From a virus: DNA of 64,000 bases. This document shows, piece by piece, positions 36,197-44,906 of the stretch (positions within the stretch are counted from its first letter, which is position 1; every line of letters starts with the position of its first letter). The position numbers were made by a program, and so were the translations under genes. The DNA lies in IMG/VR virus record IMGVR_UViG_3300046002_004036, positions 1 through 64,000 of that record; one strand, given 5' to 3'. The notes beneath the pieces are model-generated. The model was not told the DNA's origin. It worked only from the letters and a program-made list of their open reading frames with translations, and did no database searches.

Positions 36197-36786
36197 TATT
36201 TATCAACTCCTATTGCTTTGTCCCAGTTTTTAATAGCCCAATGACCAATACCGCAAGCATCTGCAACATCATTGTCTGTAATTGTTCTATCATAAATAGT
36301 ATTTATAAATTTAATTGTTCTTTGTTTTCGTAGTTCTCTTTCATGAGATTTATACCAAGAAACAGATTTGCCTGGATTTTGTGCACGGATCAAAAGCTGT
36401 TCTTCTTTAGAAATTTTTTTGTTTCCAATATAATTTTGCCATGTGATTGGGGACACCTTTCCAATAACTTTTGTTCCTGATTGACCTGCTGCTCCTAAAA
36501 TTGCCCCTTGAACTAAAGCAAGATCTGCAGCAGTCTTAGGACTGTTCATAAAAACAGTATGCTCAATTATAACTGCTTCAAATCCATTATAAAAGTCAAG
36601 AAATGCTTTTACTTTTTTACCAGCATCCATTACTTTTTCGTATGTGTTATTTCCCTCAAAGTTAATTTTTCCAATTGCTCCAAGATTATCTTTAGTGTAT
36701 AAGGCAAATGCAAGGCTGTTTGTGCTTGCATCAATTGCACATATTGTGTCTGGTTGTACTTGATACCCCCACTTATTCTTGCTCAT
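36196..36786 (-). CDS. RuvC-like Holliday junction resolvase (196 aa)
   Basis: RNase H fold with the usual acidic positions: TICAIDASTNSLAFALYTKD (first Asp), GFEAVIIEHTVFMNSP (Glu), and ITDNDVADACGIGHWAIKNW (last Asp pair). KVSPITWQNYIGNK is the RuvC-family central phrase. It would resolve replication branches before packaging. ATG 36786 is preferred over TTG 36792. Overlaps the upstream zinc gene. Confidence 0.82.
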   Translation of the reverse strand: MSKNKWGYQVQPDTICAIDASTNSLAFALYTKDNLGAIGKINFEGNNTYEKVMDAGKKVKAFLDFYNGFEAVIIEHTVFMNSPKTAADLALVQGAILGAAGQSGTKVIGKVSPITWQNYIGNKKISKEEQLLIRAQNPGKSVSWYKSHERELRKQRTIKFINTIYDRTITDNDVADACGIGHWAIKNWDKAIGVDK

Positions 36787-37063
36787 AATCAAAAAATCCT
36801 TTTATTTGTTTTAACATTTTATCAACTTCTTTTTTGCTTATATTACAATTAGAACAAAATCCAGAGTCGTTATAGATTGAAAGATCAACACCACAACCGC
36901 CCAAACATTTTCTAATTCTTCCAATTCTTTTTTGTCTGCGAGTAATCTGATAGCGTTCTGCTATTTTTTCTTTTGTAGCGTCGTCTCTACAAGATTCACT
37001 ACAGTAAATCTGATAAGAAACTTTTGGTGTGAAATATAAGTCACATCTGCTACAAAGTTTCAC
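36773..37063 (-). CDS. Double zinc-finger protein (96 aa)
   Basis: N-terminal CSRCDLYFTPKVSYQIYCSESC (C-x2-C-x13-C-x3-C) and C-terminal CLGGCG ... CSNC, two separate zinc sites joined by a basic helix (RYQITRRQKRIGRIRKCLGG). The first is like the CxxC-YCSxxCR of Treble-clef fingers. Likely DNA-associated; located in the recombination block. Overlaps both neighbours by 14 bases. Confidence 0.7.
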   Translation of the reverse strand: MKLCSRCDLYFTPKVSYQIYCSESCRDDATKEKIAERYQITRRQKRIGRIRKCLGGCGVDLSIYNDSGFCSNCNISKKEVDKMLKQIKGFFDYEQE

Positions 37064-37883
37064 TCAATTCCTCCAAAGAAGCTATCTTAATTATTCCATC
37101 GCCAGCTTCTGCACAAGCTGCTTTTACTGGACATGTCTTACAAATCTTAGAATTTCCACGATAGTTTTTAGTAGGAAGTGTTTGATCTTCCCAAGCTTTA
37201 CGAACTTCACGCATCCAATTAAATGCATAGTCAATCCATTGACGATAACCATCATTTACTTCTACAGGAATAATCATTAAGTCATGGTTATTTTTGTTTT
37301 CATAAACAAGTGCGCCCTTTGATTTTCCAAGTATCTTCATATAAATAAGTAATTGAATAAGGTGTGCACCTTTTGGTTTATTTGTTTTCTTTCGGTATTC
37401 AAATGCTTCACTCATCATTGTCTTAATTTCACCAACAATTTCTTCGCCTTCCCAATTAAACATTACGTCACCGTAACCAAAAATTGGTGGATCATTTGCA
37501 ATAACCTTAAACTCTGTTGTTTTTTCACCTTTATCATTAATATATGGAACTGCAACTCCAGAGGACAACATTGCTCCTTGAATTCTTTCATGCCCCATAG
37601 TTCCAGCACTCATGTTAGCAACGCCATAGGCATCTGTATAGTCATCAAACACATTACCATTAAATGCTAAGTACCAATAACGTGGACATTGCCCATGCTG
37701 GTATGCAATAGTAGATGGAGCAAATGTTTTCTTTGTTGTCATCTTTGGACCACGAGATACCGTGTATCCAGATCTAATCTTTGTAATCATGTCTTCAGCA
37801 TTAAAGATTATATTCTGCCTTGTGATGGCTTCTTTCTTATCTGCCTCTTTTAGCATAACCTGCTTTAGTAAACTTTTTGTCAT
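37050..37883 (-). CDS. Cas4/RecB-like PD-(D/E)XK exonuclease with Fe-S site (277 aa)
   Basis: Nuclease motifs: GHERIQGAML (His), IFGYGDVMFNWEGEE (Asp), IVGEIKTMM (E-x-K), HLIQLLIYMKILG (Q-x-x-x-Y). Four Cys that could hold a [4Fe-4S] cluster: QCPRYWYLAF near the N-terminus, and ICKTCPVKAACAE near the C-terminus. This is the Cas4-type architecture. Phage versions work with RecA-like proteins in end processing; the recA gene is 0.8 kb away. AAGGGAA and TATACT lie upstream. Confidence 0.82.
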   Translation of the reverse strand: MTKSLLKQVMLKEADKKEAITRQNIIFNAEDMITKIRSGYTVSRGPKMTTKKTFAPSTIAYQHGQCPRYWYLAFNGNVFDDYTDAYGVANMSAGTMGHERIQGAMLSSGVAVPYINDKGEKTTEFKVIANDPPIFGYGDVMFNWEGEEIVGEIKTMMSEAFEYRKKTNKPKGAHLIQLLIYMKILGKSKGALVYENKNNHDLMIIPVEVNDGYRQWIDYAFNWMREVRKAWEDQTLPTKNYRGNSKICKTCPVKAACAEAGDGIIKIASLEELSETL

Positions 37884-37916
37884 TTTTATTCCCTTTGTTT
37901 ATATAAGTATAGCAGG

Positions 37917-38234
37917 TTAGCGCATTATATACTTGAGTGCTGACACCAAGCTATTAATAGATTCCGCTGCAGTATAGTAAATATTTTTCTTTGCTCTATC
38001 ATTCTTATCAACATTTGCCATCCAAGTTGCTTTAAAAGCCATCTTTGCTGCAATTGCTTGTAACCTTACGATCTCAATACTTGCTACTTGCGTTGGAATA
38101 TCTGGCTTAATAATTACCTTAGCAATAAATGTCAGAGCAGCAGTAAGCTCTTCATCTTGCATATAATCTGCAATTTCAGTCAAACCGTTTACCATCTCTA
38201 GTGTTGTTTTTGCTGGTTCAATTTGTTCAGCCAT
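37917..38234 (-). CDS. Hypothetical helical protein (105 aa)
   Basis: MAEQIEPAKTTLEMVNGLTE ... LTAALTFIAKVIIKPDIPTQ ... ALKYIMR: all-helical, similar in look to small phage proteins next to recombination genes. Eight-base overlap with the following resolvase-like gene. Function unknown. Confidence 0.6.
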   Translation of the reverse strand: MAEQIEPAKTTLEMVNGLTEIADYMQDEELTAALTFIAKVIIKPDIPTQVASIEIVRLQAIAAKMAFKATWMANVDKNDRAKKNIYYTAAESINSLVSALKYIMR

Positions 38235-38520
38235 TGTCTTGCCCTTCTGTTAGTTGTTCTAATAATTCTACTTCTATTACTGCTAAACGAACCTTTGAAT
38301 CTGCTTCCCCAAGTACAATAAAGATTGCTGGATCATTATGATTTTTGATTGCATCCGTTACTGCTTTTGCCCAGATATCTTTATTGATTGTTATACCCTT
38401 TGGATATTCCTTAAAGTCAACTGTAAAGTTTCTCCATGTAGCATCACCTTTATGTGTACCACGTCCAGAATTCTTGTGCTGTTTGGCACCAATTCTTTTT
38501 GACTCACTTCTTTCGCTCAT
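38227..38520 (-). CDS. Putative PD-(D/E)XK Holliday-junction-resolvase-like protein (97 aa)
   Basis: RIGAKQHKNSGRGTHKGDAT then WRNFTVDFKEYPKGITINKD: Gly/Ser-rich lead-in, an Asp (GDA) followed about ten residues later by (D/E)xK (DFK), then a helix and a PAIFIVLGE strand. This spacing matches short phage resolvases, where S-G-x-G precedes the D ... E-x-K. Moderate certainty since the whole core is only about 60 residues. Downstream of recA. Confidence 0.5.
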   Translation of the reverse strand: MSERSESKRIGAKQHKNSGRGTHKGDATWRNFTVDFKEYPKGITINKDIWAKAVTDAIKNHNDPAIFIVLGEADSKVRLAVIEVELLEQLTEGQDNG

Positions 38521-38683
38521 AGTCCTTCTTTGTCATAATTAATGGAACTTTTGAAATATGTTTTTTACTGCACATCCAAGTTAGTTCTGCTGTTTGAATC
38601 CACAAACGCAAAGACTTTACGTCTTCTTTACATATTTGGCAATTAAAATCACCATTAAATATTTTAAATCTTTCTTCAGGCAT
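38504..38683 (-). CDS. Zinc-knuckle small protein (59 aa)
   Basis: MPEERFKIFNGDFNCQICKE then DVKSLRLWIQTAELTWMCSK KHISKV: CQIC and C-x3-H ligands. The ATG lies inside the last codons of recA (8-base overlap), and its stop overlaps the resolvase-like start by 17 bases. Unknown function. Confidence 0.6.
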   Translation of the reverse strand: MPEERFKIFNGDFNCQICKEDVKSLRLWIQTAELTWMCSKKHISKVPLIMTKKDYERKK

Positions 38684-39689
38684 TCATTAGCTTATTTCTA
38701 AGAGATTCCTGAAGATCAAGATCTTCTTTTACACGGTTGATAAAACCTTCACGACCTTGTACCTTTGTTCCATCTTCAAGTTTATACCATGCTCCTGTGC
38801 GCTCTACAAGTCCCGCAAGTTCTGCGGTATCAACAAGATCTCCAATGCCATCAATACCAACATTATCACCACGAAAATAAAAGTCATACTCTCCAGACTG
38901 AAATCCAGGAGATGTCTTAGAGAATTGTAATTCCCATTTAATTTTGCGACCAATTTTTTCTTCAATAAGTTTATCTCCTACTTGAATCTTGCCCTTAATA
39001 GCTTGATTATCTGATTCAGAGGAAAATAACTTAATAACAACTGAGGAATAAAACTTAGTAGCCTGACCGCCAGAAGGCTGCTGACTAGTATACATAGCAC
39101 TAATATTATTACGAGACTGGCTAATAAGCACAAGCATAGTAGGCTTAACTTTATTATTAGCATAGTTAAGCATTTTCCATGCATTGCTAAAGTCTCTAGA
39201 TTCCGCTCCAATTTGTTTTGTATTTTCAAGTTGCTTAAGTTCATCTGTATCCTTTTCAAAATATATGGCAGGAAGCAAAGATGTAATACTATCTATAACA
39301 ATAATATCAACTCCTGCATTCATTAGATTTGTTCCTACATCTACCATTTCATTAATTGTTCTTGCTTGTGAGTAGATTAATTTTGTTGAGTCTACCCCAA
39401 GTTTATCAGCCCATGCTGAATCGTATGACATTTCTGCATCAATCCATGCACAAACCTTTCCTTCTGCTTGCGCTAGAGCAATCATCTGAAGGCACATAGA
39501 GGACTTTGCAGAAGACTTTGAGCCCCAAACCAGTACTTGTCTACCATAAGGAAGACCGCCCTTTAGAGCACGGTTTAAACCAAAACTAGGGGTTGCTGCA
39601 TATTCAACTTTTTGACCAGTAGCGTCTCCTAAACGCTTGCGAATGCGTGGATCTAATTGTGCTAATACTTCTTCCATTGTTACTGACAT
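38676..39689 (-). CDS. recA-like: RecA-family recombinase (337 aa)
   Basis: Walker A VLVWGSKSSAKSSMCLQM (GSKSSAKS; Ala replaces the usual Gly before Lys), Walker B VDIIVIDSITSLLP, L2 region SQSRNNISAMYTSQQPSGGQ and ATKFYSSVVIKL. Mediates strand exchange during replication and repair. Compared with bacterial RecA the N-terminal polymerisation helix region is short. MazG upstream overlaps by one base. Confidence 0.9.
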   Translation of the reverse strand: MSVTMEEVLAQLDPRIRKRLGDATGQKVEYAATPSFGLNRALKGGLPYGRQVLVWGSKSSAKSSMCLQMIALAQAEGKVCAWIDAEMSYDSAWADKLGVDSTKLIYSQARTINEMVDVGTNLMNAGVDIIVIDSITSLLPAIYFEKDTDELKQLENTKQIGAESRDFSNAWKMLNYANNKVKPTMLVLISQSRNNISAMYTSQQPSGGQATKFYSSVVIKLFSSESDNQAIKGKIQVGDKLIEEKIGRKIKWELQFSKTSPGFQSGEYDFYFRGDNVGIDGIGDLVDTAELAGLVERTGAWYKLEDGTKVQGREGFINRVKEDLDLQESLRNKLMNA

Positions 39690-40018
39690 TAAAATCGTAC
39701 CCCGTGTTTTTCTGGTCTAGTTTTATTGAAGTCTACTTTTTCTCTCAATGCTTGATCAAGTGATAATCTAGTATACCCTGCTTCTACTGCTCCTGCATAT
39801 AGATCTAGAGTACGTATAATAATATCTGCAAACTCTTTTGTTATTTCTTCTTCACCTTTATCTTTTCTAATTGCCTCCATAACTTCTGTTACTTCAGAAA
39901 CAATCATCATGCATTGCTTAGCAATAAAAATATCATCAACTTCTTCAGGCCAAAAACCTTTTTCAACTGCAACCTCATGCAAATTAATTGCTAGATTATC
40001 AAATAAATTATCATACAT
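39689..40018 (-). CDS. MazG-like nucleotide pyrophosphohydrolase (109 aa)
   Basis: IVSEVTEVMEAIRKDKGEEE then ITKEFADIIIRTLDLYAGAV shows the E-x-x-E ... E-x-x-D metal pattern of all-alpha NTP pyrophosphatases. It hydrolyses NTPs or ppGpp-like alarmones; phage MazG is often linked to nucleotide recycling. One-base overlap with recA and 8-base overlap with dnaE. Confidence 0.85.
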   Translation of the reverse strand: MYDNLFDNLAINLHEVAVEKGFWPEEVDDIFIAKQCMMIVSEVTEVMEAIRKDKGEEEITKEFADIIIRTLDLYAGAVEAGYTRLSLDQALREKVDFNKTRPEKHGVRF

Positions 40019-43000
40019 TTACTACATCCTCCAATATAACGGTTCCATCTTTAGTCTTACCCAAAGAAACTTTATATACATTTCCTTCTTCAATAGTCAT
40101 ATATGCTTTAGAAAATACTGTTGGAAATACAAGAATTGAATGAAGTTCTCTTGCTGCATCTGCTACAACAAGATTAGCCATTTTTTTACCAGCCTTGGTC
40201 ATTCTTGGTTTGAATGAAACTACAAATTGTTCTTCACCTTTATACGGTAATTGTTTATAATTTAAAAACTTTACTAATGCATCTTTTGATTCTTTAATGC
40301 TATCAGCTGGTATAGCATTTACAATTCTGTTATCACTGACAAGAATTAAATATGTTCTACCAGTTTCAATTAATGTATTTTCATCATCAAAAATTCCTAC
40401 ACTTCCAGTTTTATCAAGAAACTCAACTCTTGACCAACCCTTACCACGTTTAATTGATTTGATCATACCAAGCATAACAAAAGATCCAGTCTCTTCATAT
40501 TCTTCTGCTTCCTGAATATAAGCATAGTAATGTTGAGGCACCGTCATATTAAACTCAGGTAGGTTTAAGTATTCGTATAAATTTTCTTTGATTTCTTGAT
40601 CATTGCGTTCACTGTCAGCAAACGTTGCTGCACCAATTACTCTTAGTGCTTGTAATGCACGAGAGTTTACTCCGTTACCTTTTGTGAATGTAAACTCTTC
40701 AAGTTCTTTGTATGAACTAAATGGTCGTGCTGCAATATATCTTTCTGCAATTTTATCAGAAATAAACTTGATAGAACTGAGTCCAAACCTAATGCCTTTA
40801 CCTTCAATCTTAAAATCCATATCCGAATCGTTAATGTGAGGTAGCTTAACACTAATGCCCATTCTTTTTGCTTCAATAAGATATTCAGTTCTTGCATCTT
40901 TATCCTTTTCATTCTTTAATAGTGAATACATAAACTCAAGTGGATAATGATATTTTAGCCAAGCTGTCCAGTATGACAGTGTTGAGTATGCTACTGCGTG
41001 TGACTTATTAAATGAATACCCTGCGTGGGCCTCAAAGTCATGCCATAAATCTAGTGCTTGATTTGGAGAAATGTATTGCGAAGCACCTTTAACAAACTGG
41101 TCTTTAAAAACATCAAATTCTTTAGCATCTTTTTTCTTACCAATAATCTTTCTAACTTTGTCTGCTTCAGACATTGACATACCACCAAGTTGTACACATG
41201 CTTGCATAACTTGTTCCTGATAAAGAATACATCCATATGTTTCTTCTGTAAATGACTTTAAGATCTGATGCTTATAGTCTGGGTTTTGACGACCATGCTT
41301 GATAGCAATATAATCTTTGCCAATAGTATTCATAGCACCTGGGCGAACCAAAGCGTTTGATGCAGATAATTCTTCAAGATTCTTTACACGCATTTTAACT
41401 AAAAGGTTTGTGTATGGTGCTGCTTCACACTGAAACACACCTTTTGTATATCCATCAGAAAGCATAGTATATACATTAGCATCTTCCATATCAATCTTTA
41501 ATGGATCAATTTTTGTTCCTTCACGCTCTTTAATAATATCAATACAATCTTTGAGTACCGTTAAAGTTTTAAGACCTAAAGCGTCAATCTTAATTAGGCC
41601 AATGTTTTCAGCCTCTCCCATATCTACAGCAACAACAGGAATGCGGTCATCGCTGCCAGCAACAGAACGTGTTTCCATTGGGGCATACCTAAATATAGGG
41701 TCCTTACTAGTAACAACACCTGCAGCGTGAATACCAGTGCCCTTAATTCTTCCACGTAATTGTTCACCATACACCTCTACTTCTGGATATTTATCTCTAA
41801 ACCATTGTGCACTTTTTGACATGCAGTATTCATCCCAAGTATCAATTTGCTTATTTACTTTATTTGCATCAGCGAGTGGGATATTTAAAACACGAGAAAC
41901 ATCTTTAACAATATTTTTATCTTTAAACTGCATGAATGTAGCAATAGATGCAACATGTCGGTATTGACGAACAAGATAATCTTTTACTTCATCACGGCGA
42001 TTATCCTGAATATCTGAATCAATATCTGGAAAGTCATTACGGTCAGGGTTAATGAAGCGGAAGAACAAAAGACCGTGCTTAATTGGATCAATGTCTGTAA
42101 TACCTAAAGCATAACAAAGCAAAGATCCTGCTGCAGAACCACGACCTGGGCCAACCATAATGCCTTCTTTTTTTGCCCAGTTAAGCATGTTACGGACAAC
42201 TAGAAAGTAAGGACCAAAATTCTTTTCACCAATAATTTTTAATTCTTCATCAAGACGATCAAGATATTCTTTATTATTTTCTAGACCACGTTGAGATAAA
42301 CCTTCAATAGCAAAAGTTTTTAATTCCTGCATTGGTTTTTTATATTGAACTGGAAGTAAATCAAGTCCCGACTTAATATCATATTCTTCAATTTTGTCTG
42401 CAATCTCTAAAGAACTTGTAAACATTTCTTCATCTGTATGACCTTGCTCTGCCATAGCAGATTTCATTTCTTCATAAGACAAAAGGTGAATGTCAAAAGT
42501 TCTAAATGACATTTTACGATCTTCGCCATATAAATAATCTAGACGCTCCATCATGTTGTTAATTTTCTTTGACTTGTCAAATGTTGATTCTTTTAATACT
42601 TTGCCATGCGTATTAAGCAGAAGCATCATTTCTTGAATTTCTTTTTGACTTGTATCTGCATGGTGACAATCGGGGGTAACTACTACTTTTACATTAAATG
42701 CTTTGGCAAGTGCTACAAGTTCATCATTAATATTCTTTGGATTATGAGGCATCAATTCAATATAAAAGTCATCTTTAAAACGATTCTTAAACCATTGAAC
42801 CTTTTCTTTTGCAAATGCATACTCTTCATTCTCAATAGCTTTTGCAATAAGTCCACCCTGACATGCAGACAATACAATTAATCCATCTCCGTATTGATCT
42901 AATACTTCAAAATCAATTCTTGGTTTTCTATAAAAACCATCTGTCCATGCAATTTCATTTAGTTTATTAAGGTTTTCTAATCCTTGTTGATTCTTAGCAA

Positions 43001-43286
43001 GAAGGACTATATGGAAAAAATTAACATCAAGTGGACCTACCCTTTCGGACTTATCCCTTTTATCATGTCTATCTAATGCCAAATAGCCTTCTATGCCAAG
43101 AATTGGCTTGATGCCCTTTGCTTTTGCAATTCGGTACAGTTCCCGATGCCCAGATAAGGTTCCGTGATCTGTGATAGCCAATGCTGGCATACCAAGTTCA
43201 ACTGCTCGGTCAATATATTCTTCTGGAGTAGCAACACCATCCATTAAGGAATAGTGTGTATGGACATGCAAGCCTACATAATTCAC
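40011..43286 (-). CDS. dnaE: DNA polymerase III alpha subunit, DnaE-type (1091 aa, GTG start)
   Basis: N-terminal PHP domain (LHVHTHYSLMDG, ITDHGTLSGH, SACQGGLIAKAI). Palm Asp pair in NDFPDIDSDIQDNRRDEVKD (about 420), third Asp in LIKIDALGLKTL. Fingers GCILYQEQVMQACVQLGGMS and AGYSFNKSHAVAYS. C-terminal OB fold FVMLGMIKSIKRGKGWSRVE. About 70 residues shorter than E. coli DnaE, mostly at the tau-binding end. It gives the phage an independent replicative polymerase. GTG with no strong Shine-Dalgarno site. Confidence 0.95.
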   Translation of the reverse strand: MNYVGLHVHTHYSLMDGVATPEEYIDRAVELGMPALAITDHGTLSGHRELYRIAKAKGIKPILGIEGYLALDRHDKRDKSERVGPLDVNFFHIVLLAKNQQGLENLNKLNEIAWTDGFYRKPRIDFEVLDQYGDGLIVLSACQGGLIAKAIENEEYAFAKEKVQWFKNRFKDDFYIELMPHNPKNINDELVALAKAFNVKVVVTPDCHHADTSQKEIQEMMLLLNTHGKVLKESTFDKSKKINNMMERLDYLYGEDRKMSFRTFDIHLLSYEEMKSAMAEQGHTDEEMFTSSLEIADKIEEYDIKSGLDLLPVQYKKPMQELKTFAIEGLSQRGLENNKEYLDRLDEELKIIGEKNFGPYFLVVRNMLNWAKKEGIMVGPGRGSAAGSLLCYALGITDIDPIKHGLLFFRFINPDRNDFPDIDSDIQDNRRDEVKDYLVRQYRHVASIATFMQFKDKNIVKDVSRVLNIPLADANKVNKQIDTWDEYCMSKSAQWFRDKYPEVEVYGEQLRGRIKGTGIHAAGVVTSKDPIFRYAPMETRSVAGSDDRIPVVAVDMGEAENIGLIKIDALGLKTLTVLKDCIDIIKEREGTKIDPLKIDMEDANVYTMLSDGYTKGVFQCEAAPYTNLLVKMRVKNLEELSASNALVRPGAMNTIGKDYIAIKHGRQNPDYKHQILKSFTEETYGCILYQEQVMQACVQLGGMSMSEADKVRKIIGKKKDAKEFDVFKDQFVKGASQYISPNQALDLWHDFEAHAGYSFNKSHAVAYSTLSYWTAWLKYHYPLEFMYSLLKNEKDKDARTEYLIEAKRMGISVKLPHINDSDMDFKIEGKGIRFGLSSIKFISDKIAERYIAARPFSSYKELEEFTFTKGNGVNSRALQALRVIGAATFADSERNDQEIKENLYEYLNLPEFNMTVPQHYYAYIQEAEEYEETGSFVMLGMIKSIKRGKGWSRVEFLDKTGSVGIFDDENTLIETGRTYLILVSDNRIVNAIPADSIKESKDALVKFLNYKQLPYKGEEQFVVSFKPRMTKAGKKMANLVVADAARELHSILVFPTVFSKAYMTIEEGNVYKVSLGKTKDGTVILEDVVNV

Positions 43287-43294
43287 CTAGTGTA

Positions 43295-43948
43295 TTACCA
43301 GTCCATGTTTGTGGATGTAGTACCTGGTGTATCAAAGCCTAGATAAAAGGCTTCTTGTTCAGCATAAGGAATTTTGTTGAGTGCCTTTTCTAGTGGAAAT
43401 GGCTCTGTTGCTGCCCAATCAAATGGTTCCTTATCTGGACCACCTGGAATAAGTGTGTACGATGTTTCAGTTCCCTGACCATTGCGCTTTACTTTCCAAG
43501 TAAGATTTGAAATACTGCCTGTCTCCAGTGCGTATTCACGAATAGTGTTAAATGCAGATTGCTTGCTAACACCCATTGACCAAATAGCCACATATGGTGC
43601 TTCAATACCGTCATCTACAAGTACGTTGCAATAAAAACGAAGACGTGCTCTCCAGCCTGCCTTCATGTCCTTGCGGTGCATCTCTTCTGCCCAGTCACGA
43701 CCTTCTGTGTCCATTGTATCTACAGCCTTACGCTTATAGTCTTTTGGATTTGTGTGTTCTGAAACAACAAGTGCGAGACCACGAGCCTCATTGTAATTTG
43801 CTGAATCTTCATCAAGTTCTTCAATGAAGCGAATTTTTACTGCTTGTCCGTCAGCCAACTTAAGCCAACGAACTTTTGTTCCTGTACCTTCATACTTGGG
43901 CTTGTCTACCAATGCGTTGATATTTTTTAGTCCCTTTACAATAGCCAT
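43295..43948 (-). CDS. ssb-like: Putative ssDNA-binding protein, gp32/gp2.5-like (217 aa)
   Basis: RWLKLADGQAVKIRFIEEL, ARLRFYCNVLVDDGIEAPYV, AIWSMGVSKQSAFNTIREYA, TWKVKRNGQGTETSYTLIPG: the order of strands and the R-x-R-F ... W ... K-x-x-R-x-G phrase fit the OB-fold family used as SSB in actinophages. Acidic/aromatic end NMDW suits polymerase contact. AGGAG precedes ATG. Sits between polymerase and primase. Confidence 0.65.
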   Translation of the reverse strand: MAIVKGLKNINALVDKPKYEGTGTKVRWLKLADGQAVKIRFIEELDEDSANYNEARGLALVVSEHTNPKDYKRKAVDTMDTEGRDWAEEMHRKDMKAGWRARLRFYCNVLVDDGIEAPYVAIWSMGVSKQSAFNTIREYALETGSISNLTWKVKRNGQGTETSYTLIPGGPDKEPFDWAATEPFPLEKALNKIPYAEQEAFYLGFDTPGTTSTNMDW

Positions 43949-43979
43949 ATTATTTTTCTCCTATGTGTTTTGTTATGTT

Positions 43980-44906
43980 TTATTTTAGCATAGAGATGAT
44001 TGAATTGTCAAACTGGAATTCCAATTTTTTAATTGCATCATCATCCATATCGCCGATATCTTTATATTTTTTATCTAACTGTATTACTGTAACAAGGTGA
44101 CCTAGTTTTTCAACTAGTTTATCTTTCATGATAGAGCCAGCCTCATCATTATCTGCAACCAGTACAACATTATTGAAGTACTTTGCTAATAACTTAATCT
44201 GCGAAGCAGACACATTAGCACCCAGCGTTGCAACTGCTGGGAAACCTACTTGATCTAGTCTTATAGCATCAAATGATGATTCAACTACATAGACTGTTGT
44301 TGATGTTTTAACCTTGTGCAAGTTAAACAAAATTTTACTTTTTGGTAGTCCAGGAGTATTTTTAAAATCTTTACCCTCAACTGTTCTAGCAACAAAACCA
44401 ATACACATTCCATCAGGTGTTGCCATTGGAATAATTACTGAATCTTGCTTTTCAGAAAATCCTAGATTAAATTTTACCACAGAATCTTTTGTAATGCTGC
44501 GACCTTCAAAATATCTCATTGCTCTTGGTGACTCAAGCGCTTGATTATTTAATCTTTTAATTAATACTTCGTCATACTGAACAAAATCAGCGGGTGCGTA
44601 TAAAGCTTTATCAATTATTGATGAAAGGTTTGACTCTTGTTCTTTGCTTTTAATATATCTTGCTGCTTCAAAGTATGTTCTGTTTGACATAAACATAATT
44701 AACTCTGTTAAATTCTTAGTCACTTGACAGCCAAAACAAAAAAACAAACCAGACTCTTTGGATACTTCTCCTGCAGGTGTTCTGTTGTTATTGTGATAAG
44801 GACAGAATATAATAAAGTCAGATCCAAACTCTGCTTCAATATCAATTCCTGCCCCGTTAAGAACACGGCGGATTTGATCCTCTGTGTATATATCGTTACT
44901 TGCCAT
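43980..44906 (-). CDS. dnaG-like: DnaG-type primase (308 aa)
   Basis: Zinc domain CHC2: FCPYHNNNRTPAG ... LFFCFGCQ; TOPRIM: TVYVVESSFDAIRLDQVGFP then VVLVADNDEAG. Half the length of bacterial DnaG, lacking the helicase-binding C-terminal domain. Start ATG 44906 overlaps dnaB by 11 bases; the longer frame from 45026 lies inside dnaB and is rejected. Confidence 0.9.
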   Translation of the reverse strand: MASNDIYTEDQIRRVLNGAGIDIEAEFGSDFIIFCPYHNNNRTPAGEVSKESGLFFCFGCQVTKNLTELIMFMSNRTYFEAARYIKSKEQESNLSSIIDKALYAPADFVQYDEVLIKRLNNQALESPRAMRYFEGRSITKDSVVKFNLGFSEKQDSVIIPMATPDGMCIGFVARTVEGKDFKNTPGLPKSKILFNLHKVKTSTTVYVVESSFDAIRLDQVGFPAVATLGANVSASQIKLLAKYFNNVVLVADNDEAGSIMKDKLVEKLGHLVTVIQLDKKYKDIGDMDDDAIKKLEFQFDNSIISMLK

